Assembly (NCBI GenBank): GCA_001931535.1
Contig: CP016211.1
Location: 1,826,501-1,890,500 of the forward strand
Length of the DNA stretch: 64,000 nucleotides
Origin: Minicystis rosea
GTDB lineage: Bacteria; Myxococcota_A; Polyangia; Polyangiales; Polyangiaceae
Reading direction: 5' to 3'
Numbering within the stretch: position 1 is the first letter of the stretch; each line of letters begins with the position of its first letter. Positions 34,201 to 43,592 of the stretch are shown piece by piece. A program made the translations under genes and the position numbers. The notes below the pieces were generated by a model that was given only the letters and a program-made list of their open reading frames with translations, was not told the DNA's origin and made no database searches.

Positions 34201-36032
34201 GGCGCATCGCGCTCGTGGGCGTGCCCGACGGCGCGCGCCAAGCGACCACGCACGTCGACGTGCCCGTGGCCCTGCCGCTCTCGGCACGCGTCGACACCGG
34301 CGCCGCGTGGGTCGAAGGTGATCGCGTCGAGGCCGCCGTCACCGTGCGCAATCGCTCCGACAAACCGGTGCGGGCCGCGCTCGCGATCACGGCTTCGGGC
34401 GTGGCCCGTCTCGTCGATGGCAAGGATGCGTCGCGCACCGCCGACGTGCCCGCGGGCGGCGCCGCGGTGGTGCGCGTACCCGTCGAAGCCGGATCCGCCG
34501 GCGCGGCGTCGCTCGCGGTGACCGTGCGCGCGCCCGATCTCCCGGACGATACCGTGCGCCACACGTGGCAGGTCGCGCCCGCGGGCGAGCCGATGGATCT
34601 CACGCGCGCGCAGTGGATCGACGGGCGCGGCACGCTCGCGGTCCCCGTCGCGGGCGCCGCCGAAGGGGACAAGCCCGCGGTCGCAGCGATGCGGCTCGTG
34701 GGCACGCCGCGGCTCGTGATCGAGCGCGGCATCGCGCGGCCGCTCGCGGCGGCGCTCGAGGCGATGAACCCGGACCGCCTCCCGTCGCGCGCGGCGCTGC
34801 TCGACGCGGTGGAGACCGGCGTGCGCGTGCAGCGTTGGGCCATCGCGCAAGGCGGCGACGATGCGCCGCTCGCGGTGCGCGCCGCCGAGATCACGCGCCG
34901 CGCGCGCGGGCGCCTCGCGGCCTTCGGCGCGCAGGGCGGGACGTCGGACTGGCTCGTGAAGCATCGCCTCCGCGTCTGGGTGCCGCCGGAGAAGGGCGAG
35001 ACCCGCGAGCGTCCCTCGTGCCCTCCGGCCGCAGGCCAGCGCGACGACGATCTCACCACGCTCGAGTCCGAGCCGCCGCCCGAGTCCGGCGCCGCGCTCT
35101 CGTGTTGGGACGCGCTCGCGTCATCGGCGATGGATCAAGTCAACGTGGTCGGCGATCCGGTGCTGCTCGCGCGCGCCTTCCTCGCGGTCGCCGATCGCCC
35201 GCACCGCGCTGCGCTCGCCGCGACATTGATCGATCGGCTGCGCGAGAAGATCGCGCTGCGTCCGTCGGGCGCCGTCACGCTGCCCGAGGCCCAGGCCAAG
35301 ACCCGCGCTGCACGCGCCTTCGTGTATGCCGCGCTTCTCCAAGGCGCGCGCCTCGGGAAGCCGAGCGCGGCGCCGGCGGATCGCCTGATGGCCTGGGTGG
35401 CCGTGCAGCGCGATGCCGATGGAGGTTATGGGTCGGCCGCCGCGACGCGCGCCGTGGTGCGCGCGCTGCTCGCTGCTGCACCTGCCAACGAAGGCCCTTC
35501 GCATGTGCTCGTGAAATTCGGCGCGACCCGCACCGAGGTCGAGGTGCCCGCGTCCGCGCGCATCGAGGTGCCGCTCGACGCGCAGGCCACCGCGGTCGAT
35601 CTCGAGGTCCAAGGTCCCGGCGTCCTCGCGCGCTTGGAGCGCCCGGTGGTGCGTCCGTGGTCGCGCCCGCCGGAGGCGCCCGAGAGCCCGCTCGCCGTCG
35701 ACGTGGCGTGGCCGACCGAGGCGCGCGCCGGCACGAGCGGCGTCGTCTCCGTGAGCGTGCGTCACAACCGCGGGCGCGCGACCTCGGTCGATCTGCGCTT
35801 GCCCTTGCCCCCGGGCGTCACGCTGGCGGAGTCGGTCGCCGACGTGCGTCAGGTGCAAGGCACCATCCTCGCGCGCCGCGCGCTCGATCCGAGCGGGTTG
35901 CCGGTGGAGATCATCCTGCCCGTGCGCTTCGGCCTCGCGGGGCGCGTGACGGTGCCCGAAGCGCGCGCGGTGGTCGCGCACGACGAGGCGCCGCGGGCCC
36001 TCGCGCCGGCGCGCCCGCTGGTGATCAAGTAG
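31224..36032 (+). CDS. Giant alpha-2-macroglobulin-like protein with embedded GspG-like module
   Basis: 1602 residues from an ATG at 31224 (an ATG at 31239 is equally possible; neither has a strong ribosome-binding site). Signal peptide at residues 1-30. The protein is mostly beta-rich MG-type domains with recurring VSVxVxxxR and [11 protein letters not shown] strands; the conserved A2M motif [20 protein letters not shown] lies at about 967, followed by [14 protein letters not shown]. No C-x-E-Q thioester is seen, so it is a thioester-less, YfaS-type member, probably periplasmic. Inserted before the WWSP motif (residues about 790-880) is a stretch resembling a pseudopilin (GspG): [21 protein letters not shown] (about 830) and [14 protein letters not shown] (about 859). 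A Gly-rich linker (about 930-960) may act as the bait. Function inferred: protease trapping or envelope defence. Confidence 0.82.
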   Translation: MSLGTMRRRLAAPALALALCAFAAVSDAQTSAADPAARGLDVFLHAPDAAAPGARVPLQIEAFGFPTAITLAPLAGATVEAAWDPEHLGPGVTSAPPAVRAITDGSGRAHLDVPVPEGDERSLVLLVGLRSGGHERTRTIHVRRGAAHSVGLHVADTRVVPGSSVSAWVLVNRAETGTPAAGTKVDLALLEGGLPRFTTQLVTDAAGTAMARVPIPEADEPSWSWTLRARSLIAGDAGSGEGTVKLVPREETPGKPRLFAGFDGDAILAGDKAPFTLRARDANDLPIAGLPVRYWVGPKGTEPPKDADWERLTKLATTNAEGEVHASTDAPSLVVAGVGTTLRLVAKTEVEGHALAQTTTVSVGVPTSTATLSPEAGVIVPGVEQRLLLRVRDGHARPVAATFSIEGDGLASTVTTDAEGEAEVTWRPPVDVGAQRQVGPCAGGVAAAVTVRPQGEVAALKPRRDPFELCLSVDREASAIVRVDRPIARAGDRVRVRVLEAPAIDAKGRAIKPEDGPKRAWSVVLRSSKGEQAASAWIEDGEKGGDIEIPPGEPGAWTISAAAPSAHRAAPVAVGAIVVTPRVLPLLSARTSGGRAAPGGAVDVDVDLTDEKRRGLPGTVAAVVVDLHGGGSTWGIEMLDARRSICRDFGVWYERCDRFVEGDPALDALRRGVLGEAGRRTTAPTSDPGGSARAELVKTFGEVLRSLEGAVYEATQSADRLRDARRRGPHGYVWNPELMTLVTAAMDPPPRTPGGELLGLSDLMSVDAQVTFDNVARRVTRLKLFRVLAAVRTWRHEQQLDPDEPVFRDPNALLRKLVRDGRISEDLILDPWGGTLRFVPAHGPGLPFISAIRGFELHSPGPDGVSGNGDDVKDPFERVLKSGTPYAKAAQEDRLVDARFDMEVGEATVAAWQHLLEELTGTALGRGQELGLTGTGEGGGGMGYGSGHGRLGGVGRGSSALTSGVYWWSPPVRTDDKGHVRFHVPLGDAETTWRIALVGVPDGARQATTHVDVPVALPLSARVDTGAAWVEGDRVEAAVTVRNRSDKPVRAALAITASGVARLVDGKDASRTADVPAGGAAVVRVPVEAGSAGAASLAVTVRAPDLPDDTVRHTWQVAPAGEPMDLTRAQWIDGRGTLAVPVAGAAEGDKPAVAAMRLVGTPRLVIERGIARPLAAALEAMNPDRLPSRAALLDAVETGVRVQRWAIAQGGDDAPLAVRAAEITRRARGRLAAFGAQGGTSDWLVKHRLRVWVPPEKGETRERPSCPPAAGQRDDDLTTLESEPPPESGAALSCWDALASSAMDQVNVVGDPVLLARAFLAVADRPHRAALAATLIDRLREKIALRPSGAVTLPEAQAKTRAARAFVYAALLQGARLGKPSAAPADRLMAWVAVQRDADGGYGSAAATRAVVRALLAAAPANEGPSHVLVKFGATRTEVEVPASARIEVPLDAQATAVDLEVQGPGVLARLERPVVRPWSRPPEAPESPLAVDVAWPTEARAGTSGVVSVSVRHNRGRATSVDLRLPLPPGVTLAESVADVRQVQGTILARRALDPSGLPVEIILPVRFGLAGRVTVPEARAVVAHDEAPRALAPARPLVIK

Positions 36033-36180
36033 CGCCGCGAAGCTTCATCGCACCGCCCACCTGCGCATGGGTGAGCCGCGCTTTGCCGCACGTCGGAACC
36101 GTGCGTGGCATCTTGCCGCGGATCCGGTGCTTGGTTAGGGCGCCTTGGTCCCGATTTCGTGGGGACCCCCTGGAGACGTC

Positions 36181-39100
36181 ATGACCCAACGCATGCTCGC
36201 TCGTGCGACGAGGACCCTCGCGATCCTCTCGGTGCTGCTCGCATCGATCTTCACCGCTCGCGTGGCCTCCGCGACCACGATCAACGGTGGAAACATCATC
36301 AACCAGACGTGGAGCCCGGCGGGGAATCCCTACATCATCCAAGGCGACATCATCGTCCCTTCGGGCTCCACGCTCACCATCCAGCCCGGGACGCAGATCC
36401 TGATCGCGAGCAGCGACGGCGCGGCCTCGGGGCTCGACACGGCGCGGGTCGAGATCACCGTCCGCGGCAACCTGAATGCGCAGGGCACGGCCGCGAGCCC
36501 GATCACCTTCCAGGCGCAGACCTCGACGAGCGCCAGCGCCTGGTACGGCATCGTCATCGACGCGACCACGGCCGCGCTGAGCACCGACTTCATCAAGGTG
36601 CAGAACGCCCGCTACGGCTTCTACGTGAGCGACGGCAGCCCCACGATCAACGGCCTCACGGCGACGGGCTGCACCTACGGCGCGTACGTGCTGAGCAAGG
36701 GCAACCTCACGCTCACGAACAGCATCCTCTACGCGAACCAGCAGTACGGCGTGCGCGCCTTCATCGACGGCGGCATCGCCTCCACGATCTCGCTGACCAA
36801 CGACACCTTCTACGGCAACTTGAGCGACGCCGTGTACGTGACGACGTCGGGGGCCTCGTCGCTCGCGCTGGCGGTGACCAACACGATCATCACGCAGAAC
36901 TCGGGCTACGGCATCAACCGATCGACGGGCAGCTCGGTGACGGCGACGGTCACGTACTCCGATGTCTGGAACAACAGCTCGGGCAACTTCTTCAACGTCA
37001 CCGCCGGCACGGGCGTGTTGTCGACCAATCCGCTCTTCGTGTCGACCGGCGCTGGCAACCTGCGGATCACGTCGCGATCGCCGGCGCGCTTCGCGGGCAA
37101 CGCCGGCGGTGACATCGGCGCGCTGCCGTACGTGAACGATCCCACCCCGAACCTCGAGGGCGTCCTCTGGACCGACACGACGCTCGCCGCGGCCGGCTCG
37201 CCCTACACGATCACCGGCGATCTGACGGTGCCGGCCGGGGTGACGCTCACGATCCCCGCCGGCGTCACGTTGGGCGCGTCGAGCTCCGACGACATGGGCT
37301 CGGGCCTCGACACCGCGCGCGTGGAGCTCATCGTCCGCGGCACGCTGCTCACGCAGGGCACCACGGCCTCGCCCGTCGTCTTCAAGGCCGCGACGAGCAC
37401 CAGCGCCAGCGCCTGGTACGGCATCGTCTCCGACACGCCGGGGACGGTGCTCACCACCAACCGGACGACGATCACCAACGCGCGTTACGGCCTCTACGTG
37501 AGCGACGGCAACCCGTCGGTCAACGGCCTCACGTTCACCGGCTGCACCTACGGCGCGTACGTGCTGGGCCGCGGGAGCCTGTCGTTCACCAACAGCATCT
37601 TCCACGCGAACCAGCAGTACGGCGTGCGCGCCTTCATCGACGGCGGCGTCGCCTCCACGGTGAAGCTCACCAACGTGGACTTCTACGGGAACCTGAGCGA
37701 CGCCGTGTACGTGACGACGTCGGGGGCCTCGACGCTGACGCTGGCGGTGACGAACGCGATCATCACGCAGAACTCGGGCTACGGCATCAACCGCTCGACG
37801 GGCAGCTCGGTGACGGCGGCGGTCACGTACTCCGACGTCTGGAACAACAGCTCGGGCAACTTCTTCAACGTCACCGCCGGCACGGGCGCGCTGTCCGTGA
37901 ACCCGTTCTACGTCTCGCCGAGCACGGGTGACTTCTCGCTGCAGAGCACCAGCCAGTGCATCGATTCGGGGACGAGCATGGGCGCGCCCTCCGCCGACAT
38001 CTCCGGCACCGTGCGCCCGCTCGACGGCGACACGATCAACGGGCCGGCGTACGACATGGGCTCGTTCGAATACGCGCCCGCGAACTTCTGCGGCGACGGC
38101 ATCGTGGGCGCGGGCGAGGTCTGCGATCAGGGCGTGCTCAACGGCAGCTACGGCGCTTGCAAGACCGATTGCTCGGGCCTCGGCCCGCGCTGCGGCGACG
38201 GCGTCAAGAACGGGCCGGAGCAGTGCGACGACGGCAACGCCAACGACAACGACGCTTGTCGCAACAACTGCCAGACGGCGAAGTGCGGCGACGGCGTGGT
38301 GCAGACGGGCGTCGAGCAATGCGACGACGGCAACAACACCGACACCGATGCTTGTCGCAACAATTGTCAGACGGCGAAGTGCGGCGACGGCGTGGTGCTG
38401 ATGGGCGTCGAGCAGTGCGACGACGGCAACCAGGTCGACAACGACGCGTGCCGCAACAACTGCCAGGCGGCGAAATGCGGTGACGGCGTGGTGCAGGCCG
38501 GCGAGCAGTGCGACGACGGCAACCAGGTCGACACCGATGCTTGCCGCAACAACTGCCAGACGGCGAAGTGCGGCGACGGCGTTGTGCAGGCCGGCGAGCA
38601 GTGCGACGACGGCAACCAGGTCGACACCGATGCTTGCCGCAACAACTGCCAGACGGCGAAGTGCGGCGACGGCGTGGTGCAGACGGGCGTCGAGCAGTGC
38701 GACGACGGCAACGGCAACGACGGCGACGGGTGCCGCAACAACTGCTCGCTTCCGAGCTGCGGCGACGGCGTGGTGTCGGGCACGGAGCAGTGCGACGACG
38801 GCAACCAGATCGAAACGGACGGCTGCACCAACACCTGCATGACGGCGAAGTGCGGCGACGGCATCGTCCGGGCCGGCGTCGAGGAGTGCGACGACGGCAA
38901 TCAGGTCGACAACGACGGCTGCACCAACGGCTGCAAGACGCCCACGTGCGGCGACGGCATCGTTCAGGCCGGCGAGGCGTGCGATGACGGCAACCAGGTC
39001 GAGACCGACGCGTGCTTGAACGACTGCAAGGCCGCATCGTGCGGTGACGGCTTCGTGCAGGCCGGCGTCGAAGAGTGCGACGACGGCAACGCCACCGCCG

Positions 39101-39438
39101 GCGACGGCTGCACGGCGTGCAAGGTCGATGCGTCCACCACGAGCTCGTCGAGCAGCAGCTCGGGCACGGGTGGGACGGGCGGCGCGGGCGGCTCGCCGAG
39201 CGCGAGCAGCAGCAGCGCGAGCTCCAGCGTGGCGAGCGGCACCGGCGGCGCCGGTGGGGCCGGCGGCGCGGGCGGTGGTGGTGCGGGTGGCTCTTCGTCG
39301 AGCGGATCGGGCGGCCCGGGCGACAGCGGCGGTTGCGGCTGCAAGGCTGCCGGCGCGGCAGACGACGCGCCGGGCGCGGGCTTGTTGCTGGCGATCGGCG
39401 CCATGGTCGCGGTCGGCCGGCGCCGGCGGAATCGGTAA
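36181..39438 (+). CDS. Right-handed beta-helix and Cys-repeat surface protein with MYXO-CTERM tail
   Basis: 1085 residues; ATG at 36181 with GGAG five bases upstream. Signal peptide (residues 1-31), then two homologous parallel-beta-helix halves (about 32-320 and 320-620) with [21 protein letters not shown] and [12 protein letters not shown] in both; halves are offset by 873 bp. A run of eleven DUF4215-type Cys modules (CGDG...EQCDDGN...CRNNC) follows, then a Ser/Gly stalk and a MYXO-CTERM-type end (GCGCK, hydrophobic segment, RRRRNR) that targets the protein to the cell surface through a dedicated sorting enzyme. Repeat copies at 38484 and 38577 are almost identical in DNA. Likely a polysaccharide-binding or adhesive surface protein. 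Confidence 0.9.
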   Translation: MTQRMLARATRTLAILSVLLASIFTARVASATTINGGNIINQTWSPAGNPYIIQGDIIVPSGSTLTIQPGTQILIASSDGAASGLDTARVEITVRGNLNAQGTAASPITFQAQTSTSASAWYGIVIDATTAALSTDFIKVQNARYGFYVSDGSPTINGLTATGCTYGAYVLSKGNLTLTNSILYANQQYGVRAFIDGGIASTISLTNDTFYGNLSDAVYVTTSGASSLALAVTNTIITQNSGYGINRSTGSSVTATVTYSDVWNNSSGNFFNVTAGTGVLSTNPLFVSTGAGNLRITSRSPARFAGNAGGDIGALPYVNDPTPNLEGVLWTDTTLAAAGSPYTITGDLTVPAGVTLTIPAGVTLGASSSDDMGSGLDTARVELIVRGTLLTQGTTASPVVFKAATSTSASAWYGIVSDTPGTVLTTNRTTITNARYGLYVSDGNPSVNGLTFTGCTYGAYVLGRGSLSFTNSIFHANQQYGVRAFIDGGVASTVKLTNVDFYGNLSDAVYVTTSGASTLTLAVTNAIITQNSGYGINRSTGSSVTAAVTYSDVWNNSSGNFFNVTAGTGALSVNPFYVSPSTGDFSLQSTSQCIDSGTSMGAPSADISGTVRPLDGDTINGPAYDMGSFEYAPANFCGDGIVGAGEVCDQGVLNGSYGACKTDCSGLGPRCGDGVKNGPEQCDDGNANDNDACRNNCQTAKCGDGVVQTGVEQCDDGNNTDTDACRNNCQTAKCGDGVVLMGVEQCDDGNQVDNDACRNNCQAAKCGDGVVQAGEQCDDGNQVDTDACRNNCQTAKCGDGVVQAGEQCDDGNQVDTDACRNNCQTAKCGDGVVQTGVEQCDDGNGNDGDGCRNNCSLPSCGDGVVSGTEQCDDGNQIETDGCTNTCMTAKCGDGIVRAGVEECDDGNQVDNDGCTNGCKTPTCGDGIVQAGEACDDGNQVETDACLNDCKAASCGDGFVQAGVEECDDGNATAGDGCTACKVDASTTSSSSSSSGTGGTGGAGGSPSASSSSASSSVASGTGGAGGAGGAGGGGAGGSSSSGSGGPGDSGGCGCKAAGAADDAPGAGLLLAIGAMVAVGRRRRNR
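38089..39130 (+). repeat. Eleven DUF4215-type Cys-rich repeats, two nearly identical
   Basis: The modules CGDG-x4-G-x-E-x-CDDGN-x-D-x-D-x-C-x2-NC recur about every 90-99 bp. Copies at about 38478-38570 and 38571-38663 share one amino-acid sequence and differ by two bases, implying a recent duplication. The rest are more diverged. Confidence 0.85.
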
Positions 39439-39638
39439 GCTCGATGCTCACGGCCCCGGGGCGCGCGCTGCACTCCGGGGCTCGCTCCCTCGCTCGGGCA
39501 TCGCACCGCGATCGCGGTGAAGCCCCGTTTTCCCAAGCACGATTCGACGACGCTCCTTCGCGCCGCGAGGCCGCCGAGGCCGCGAAGCGCATCCCAGGGC
39601 TTGCCGCCTCGCGCCCGCCGGCTCACGCCTCGGGCTCG

Positions 39639-40877
39639 ATGTCCCGCCGTCTCGCGCTCGCTCTGGCGATGCTCGTCGCCGCCTGCTCCAGCAAGAAGCT
39701 CTCGCCCAGCACGACCACGGGCGCCGCCGCGTTCCCCGCGTTTCCCAAGACCGAGGCCGAGGCGCGCGAGCTCGTCGAGCGCGAGACCCGCCGTCCACCG
39801 CCGCCCACCGAGCCCGAGCTCGACGCTGCTGCCCTCGTCGCGGCGGCCGAAGCGCGCGGCTTCGGTCAGCTCCCCGCAGGGCACGGGCCCATCGTTCGTT
39901 GGATTCAGTCCGCGCTCGAGCGTTCGCCGCTCGATGCCTATTTGCTCTTCGGCACGTACCACGACGCGCCCGGCCAGCTCGATGCCTTCCGTCGCCTCGT
40001 CGGTCCCGGCGGCGTGCGCGGCCTTCACGTCGTCGCGGCGGAGCAATTTCGCGCCGACGGCGAGTGGCAAGAGGTGCCCTCCGAAGCGCAGCGCGGCGAC
40101 ACCGCGCTCCTCGATCATTACCGATCGAGCGGCGATCCGCGTGCCTTCGAGAAGCTCGCCGAGCACCATCGCGAGAGCGACTACGCCGCGTGGAAGCTCG
40201 GCTACGAGGACACGGTCCTGGATCTGCTCGTGCAGGCTCGCGCCACCGGCGTGCGCTTCGCCGGCTGCGACATGCCGGCCGCGCTCCAGGATCTCTCGGG
40301 CGCGCTGCCCAGCGATCTCCGCAACCGGCTGCGCGAGATTCATTGTCTCCGATCACTGCCCATCACGTGGCCGCGCCGCGCGGCGTTGATCTGGGGCGAC
40401 GCGCACGTGCGAAAGCGCGGCCTCGCGCGGTTCATCATCGCGAACGCCGGCCTCGTATCGATTCACGCTTTCGGGCAGCGGCAGGGTGACGGCGACGTCG
40501 AGCGGGAGCTCGCCAAGGCGCTCGTGGTCAACGATCCCGTGCTCATTCCGCTCGGCGCCGACGAGGCCGCGCTCCTGCTCCCGGATGCGGCCCTCGGCGG
40601 CCGCGTCGATCGCGTGATGACGAAGGCGGATGCGGGATCGTGCGCAATGGGCGTGACGGTGCACGCCGATGTCGAAGGAACGTTCACGATCGGGGACCGT
40701 ACGCTGACCGTCGGCTCGACGCCGGTGACGGCGACGCTGTCGCCGGGCGACCATGCCTATGCCTTCAAGCATGCTGGCCGCCGCATCCTCGGTGCGCTGC
40801 GGCTCGCGGAGGGCCACTGCGTGGAGCTCGCGTTCGAGTCGTCGACGACGAGCTACGTCGAGCGCGTACCGCGCTGA
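39639..40877 (+). CDS. Tiki/ChaN-like lipoprotein
   Basis: 412 residues from the ATG at 39639. Lipobox LALAMLVAAC gives Cys16. The main body has the layout of the Tiki/ChaN superfamily: a first strand with LLFGTYHDAPGQLDAF (near 106, GTYHD in the place of the G-E-x-H-D motif), an AEQFRADG strand near 133, and a later helix pair with PRRAALIWGDAHVRKRGLARF (near 245, HVR His). These proteins are heme-binding or metallopeptidase-like; here the leading motif is altered, so activity is not assured. The C-terminal 90 residues form a beta domain. No heme-uptake genes lie nearby. Confidence 0.55.
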   Translation: MSRRLALALAMLVAACSSKKLSPSTTTGAAAFPAFPKTEAEARELVERETRRPPPPTEPELDAAALVAAAEARGFGQLPAGHGPIVRWIQSALERSPLDAYLLFGTYHDAPGQLDAFRRLVGPGGVRGLHVVAAEQFRADGEWQEVPSEAQRGDTALLDHYRSSGDPRAFEKLAEHHRESDYAAWKLGYEDTVLDLLVQARATGVRFAGCDMPAALQDLSGALPSDLRNRLREIHCLRSLPITWPRRAALIWGDAHVRKRGLARFIIANAGLVSIHAFGQRQGDGDVERELAKALVVNDPVLIPLGADEAALLLPDAALGGRVDRVMTKADAGSCAMGVTVHADVEGTFTIGDRTLTVGSTPVTATLSPGDHAYAFKHAGRRILGALRLAEGHCVELAFESSTTSYVERVPR

Positions 40878-40917
40878 GCGAGATCGCGCTCGCCGCTCAT
40901 CGGGAGACGCGTCACGA

Positions 40918-42642
40918 TCAAGGCCGGCGCGCCTCGTCCACGTACGTTCGCAGGTCCACGACCACGCTGCGGAACGCTTCGTCCTCCAGCTTCCACGTGG
41001 TGATCGGCTTCCACCGCGGGTACTCCGGATCGGCCTTGGCGTTCGGTTGGCGCGGGAGCGGGGAGAGCCGCTGGAACCAGAGGCGCGGGGACCTGTCCTT
41101 GCTGGTCCCGTCGTCGCCGAGCACGATCCCGAGCGGTCGCAGCACGATGGGAATGACGATGGCCTCGCCCGCCTCGTGGCGCTTCTGCGCGGTCTTCATC
41201 TCGACGTCGAAGCAATAGTCCGAGGCCAGGTAATCGTCGCTGAGGAGCAGCAGGATCACGTGCGCCTCCGCGAGCCTTTGATCGACGGTGCCGCGCCAGT
41301 TGCCGCCCGGATCGACGGCGCGGCTGGTCGTGCTCTCGAAGTAGCCCGTGCGCCGGAGCAGCGTCAGGTGCTTCTCGAGCTTCTTGCAGAGCTCTTCGTC
41401 CTCGGGCGCATACGAGACATACACACGCACCGGGCCGCTCTGCGGGAGCCTAGGATCGGCTGCTGTGTGGGTCGTGGGCGTGGGCGTGAACGTCGAGACG
41501 TTCGTCGACGGCGTTTGCACCGGCAGCGTGGCGGGCATCTCCGGCACCTTCGCGGGCGGCGCGGTCACGGGGCTCACGCGCACGCCGAGCGCGTGCTCCG
41601 CCCAGCGTTTGCCGCGCGGGATCTTGTTCACGTCCGGCCGGAAATCGCGGTTCTCGTCGGACCATCGACGCGGCCAGATGCGCAGCGCGAGCTCGCCGCG
41701 CTCGTTGGCCACCACCGAAGCGAAGTTGTACCCGTGCCCCGCGGGGATCTCTTTCGAGGCTTGTTTCTCCGCGTGCGACGCGCCCGCCACCACCCGGAGG
41801 AAGCCGTGGCTCCCACCGCCGGTGCGGCTCTCTTCCGACTCGGCCTCGTGCACGTGACCCGAGAGATGGAGGTGCGCGTAGCGACGCAGGTTGGCCTCCG
41901 CATCCTTCGCGTCGGCGAGCCAGCCGCGCAGCGGATGGTGGCTGAGCGCGATCACGAGCTCCTGATCGCCGATGGGCAGATCGTTGAAGCCACGTTCGAT
42001 CTGCTCGTTGCCGAGGTAGAGGCGCCCGAAGTCCGCGTCGCCCGAACAAAGCAGCGCGGTGTTGAGGCCCACGAGGCGCACGGTGAGGCCGCGGCTCCGC
42101 TGGAAGCGCTGGCTCCACGAGAGGCGCTCCTCCGCGGGACGCAGCGGGCCGAGGCATGCCGGCGCGAAGTCGGCGGCGAACGCCAGATACGCTTCCATGC
42201 GCCGCGCGAGCTTCTCGCGATCGCCCGCGCTGCCGAGCGCCGCATCGAGCGTATCGCTCCCCGTTTGCAGCGCCTTCACGAGGCGGTCGACGTCGCGATC
42301 GCGATCCTTGCCGCGATCGATGTCGTGGTTGCCGGGCACGACGAAGACGTCCTTCTCGGCGAGCCCGAGCTTGCCGGCCACCTCGAGCAACCAAGCCTTG
42401 GCGCCTTCGTACTCGCGGCTCTTCGTGTCGGGGGCGCGCACCACGCCGTTGCCGCTGAAGGCCACGTCGCCGGTGACGAGCAGCGCGTCCGGCGCGGGGA
42501 TGTCGAGGCCCTCTTGGCGCGCCGCCACCACGTCGCGCGCGATCTCGCGCAGCACCATCTTCTGGTCCCAGCGGTGCGCGGGATCGCCGTGCCCGACATG
42601 GATGTCCGAGAGATGCACCCAAGTGAAAAGCGCTTCTTCCAT
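40918..42642 (-). CDS. Calcineurin-like phosphoesterase-TIR fusion protein
   Basis: 574 residues; ATG at 42642 with GGGG upstream. N-terminal metallophosphoesterase: metal ligands D13 and H15 in LSDIHVGH, D59 in VTGDV, N105-H106-D107 in PGNHD, SHHP near 230 and GHVHE near 260. A spacer of about 100 residues with Pro/Thr-rich end precedes a TIR domain from about residue 405 (VRVYVSYAPEDEEL) with the helix C motif DYCFDVEMKTA, whose Glu (about 481) aligns with the catalytic Glu of NAD-cleaving TIRs such as SARM1. TIR domains in bacteria deplete NAD or make signal nucleotides in antiphage and stress immunity. So this is a plausible immune effector with a nuclease or nucleotidase partner on one chain. 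No membrane segment. Convergent with the Tiki-like gene. Confidence 0.82.
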   Translation of the reverse strand: MEEALFTWVHLSDIHVGHGDPAHRWDQKMVLREIARDVVAARQEGLDIPAPDALLVTGDVAFSGNGVVRAPDTKSREYEGAKAWLLEVAGKLGLAEKDVFVVPGNHDIDRGKDRDRDVDRLVKALQTGSDTLDAALGSAGDREKLARRMEAYLAFAADFAPACLGPLRPAEERLSWSQRFQRSRGLTVRLVGLNTALLCSGDADFGRLYLGNEQIERGFNDLPIGDQELVIALSHHPLRGWLADAKDAEANLRRYAHLHLSGHVHEAESEESRTGGGSHGFLRVVAGASHAEKQASKEIPAGHGYNFASVVANERGELALRIWPRRWSDENRDFRPDVNKIPRGKRWAEHALGVRVSPVTAPPAKVPEMPATLPVQTPSTNVSTFTPTPTTHTAADPRLPQSGPVRVYVSYAPEDEELCKKLEKHLTLLRRTGYFESTTSRAVDPGGNWRGTVDQRLAEAHVILLLLSDDYLASDYCFDVEMKTAQKRHEAGEAIVIPIVLRPLGIVLGDDGTSKDRSPRLWFQRLSPLPRQPNAKADPEYPRWKPITTWKLEDEAFRSVVVDLRTYVDEARRP

Positions 42643-42722
42643 AGGCCCCATCCCGCAGCGTACCACGCGGGCGCCGCCTTTCGCGCTTGACGCGTTCGGC
42701 GCGCGCCCTCCCTAATCCGCGC

Positions 42723-43580
42723 ATGAACGGCAAGGTTACGATGGTCACGGGCGCCACCGCCGGCATCGGCAAGGTCACGGCGCTGGAGCTCGCGAAGCTG
42801 GGCGCGAAGGTGATCGCGGTGGGCCGCGATGCGCAGAAGGGTGAGTCCACGATCGCCGAGATCAAGCAGTCCTCGGGCAACCAGGACGTGCACTTCATGC
42901 GCTGCGATTTCGCGTCGCAGGCGTCGGTGCGCAAGCTCGCGAGCGAATACCGGGCCTCGTACGATCGCCTTCACGTGCTCGTGAACAACGCGGGCGCCAT
43001 CCTCGGCGAGCGCCGCACGACGGAGGACGGCGTCGAGGCCACCTTCGCCACCAACCACATCGGGTATTTCCTGCTCACCGAGCTGCTCCTCGACATCCTC
43101 AAGGCGAGCGCGCCGGCGCGCATCGTCAACGTCGCTTCGGAGGCGCATCGCGCGGGCCCGCTGGATTTCGACGACCTGCATTTCGAGCGGCGCGCCTACT
43201 CGCCGATGGGCGCCTACGGCGCGTCCAAGCTCGCCAACATCGCGTGGAGCGCCGAGCTCGCCCGCCGGCTCGAAGGCACGGGCGTCACGTCGAACTCGCT
43301 CCATCCGGGGGTGATCGCTTCGAGCTTCGGCCAGTCCGGCCCGTCGTGGATGCGCCTCGGCGTCAAGCTGGCAGCGCCGTTCATGAGCTCGCCCGAGAAG
43401 GGCGCCGCCACGAGCCTGCACCTCGCCACCTCGCCTGCGGTCGAGGGCGTGACGGGGCAGTATTTCAAGGACAAGAAGCCCATCAAGCCGAACGGGCAAG
43501 CACGTGATCCCGAGACCGGCCGCCGCCTCTGGGCTCTGAGCGAGAAGCTCGTCGAGAAGAGCGCGGGCGCGCCGGCCTGA
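42723..43580 (+). CDS. Short-chain dehydrogenase/reductase (retinol-dehydrogenase-like)
   Basis: 285 residues. The SDR fold is complete: Gly motif VTGATAGIGK (residues 8-17), NNAG (near 89), catalytic Ser in VNVASEAH, and YGASK with Tyr and Lys (near 163). The classical type and length match retinol-dehydrogenase-like SDRs of about 285-300 residues. An Arg after the Gly motif (VGRDAQ) suggests NADPH preference. Start at the ATG at 42723 (MNGKVTMV). Divergent from the phosphoesterase-TIR gene with 80 bp between. Substrate unknown. Confidence 0.95.
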   Translation: MNGKVTMVTGATAGIGKVTALELAKLGAKVIAVGRDAQKGESTIAEIKQSSGNQDVHFMRCDFASQASVRKLASEYRASYDRLHVLVNNAGAILGERRTTEDGVEATFATNHIGYFLLTELLLDILKASAPARIVNVASEAHRAGPLDFDDLHFERRAYSPMGAYGASKLANIAWSAELARRLEGTGVTSNSLHPGVIASSFGQSGPSWMRLGVKLAAPFMSSPEKGAATSLHLATSPAVEGVTGQYFKDKKPIKPNGQARDPETGRRLWALSEKLVEKSAGAPA

Positions 43581-43592
43581 TCGGATCGTCGA

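Noticed and set aside
30711..34964. A 1417-residue minus-strand frame over the macroglobulin region
   Set aside because: Composition is His/Arg/Ala-rich with no domain, and third-position bias fits the plus-strand gene; it is a shadow.
31224..36032. Thioester (C-x-E-Q) in the macroglobulin
   Set aside because: No such motif was found, so a covalent-trapping mechanism is not claimed.
36025..38319. A 764-residue minus-strand frame over the beta-helix gene
   Set aside because: Repeats of Arg/His/Val only mirror the plus-strand gene, which has a signal peptide and a clear family.
38089..39130. CRISPR-like regular repeats
   Set aside because: They are in-frame Cys codons of a DUF4215 repeat protein.
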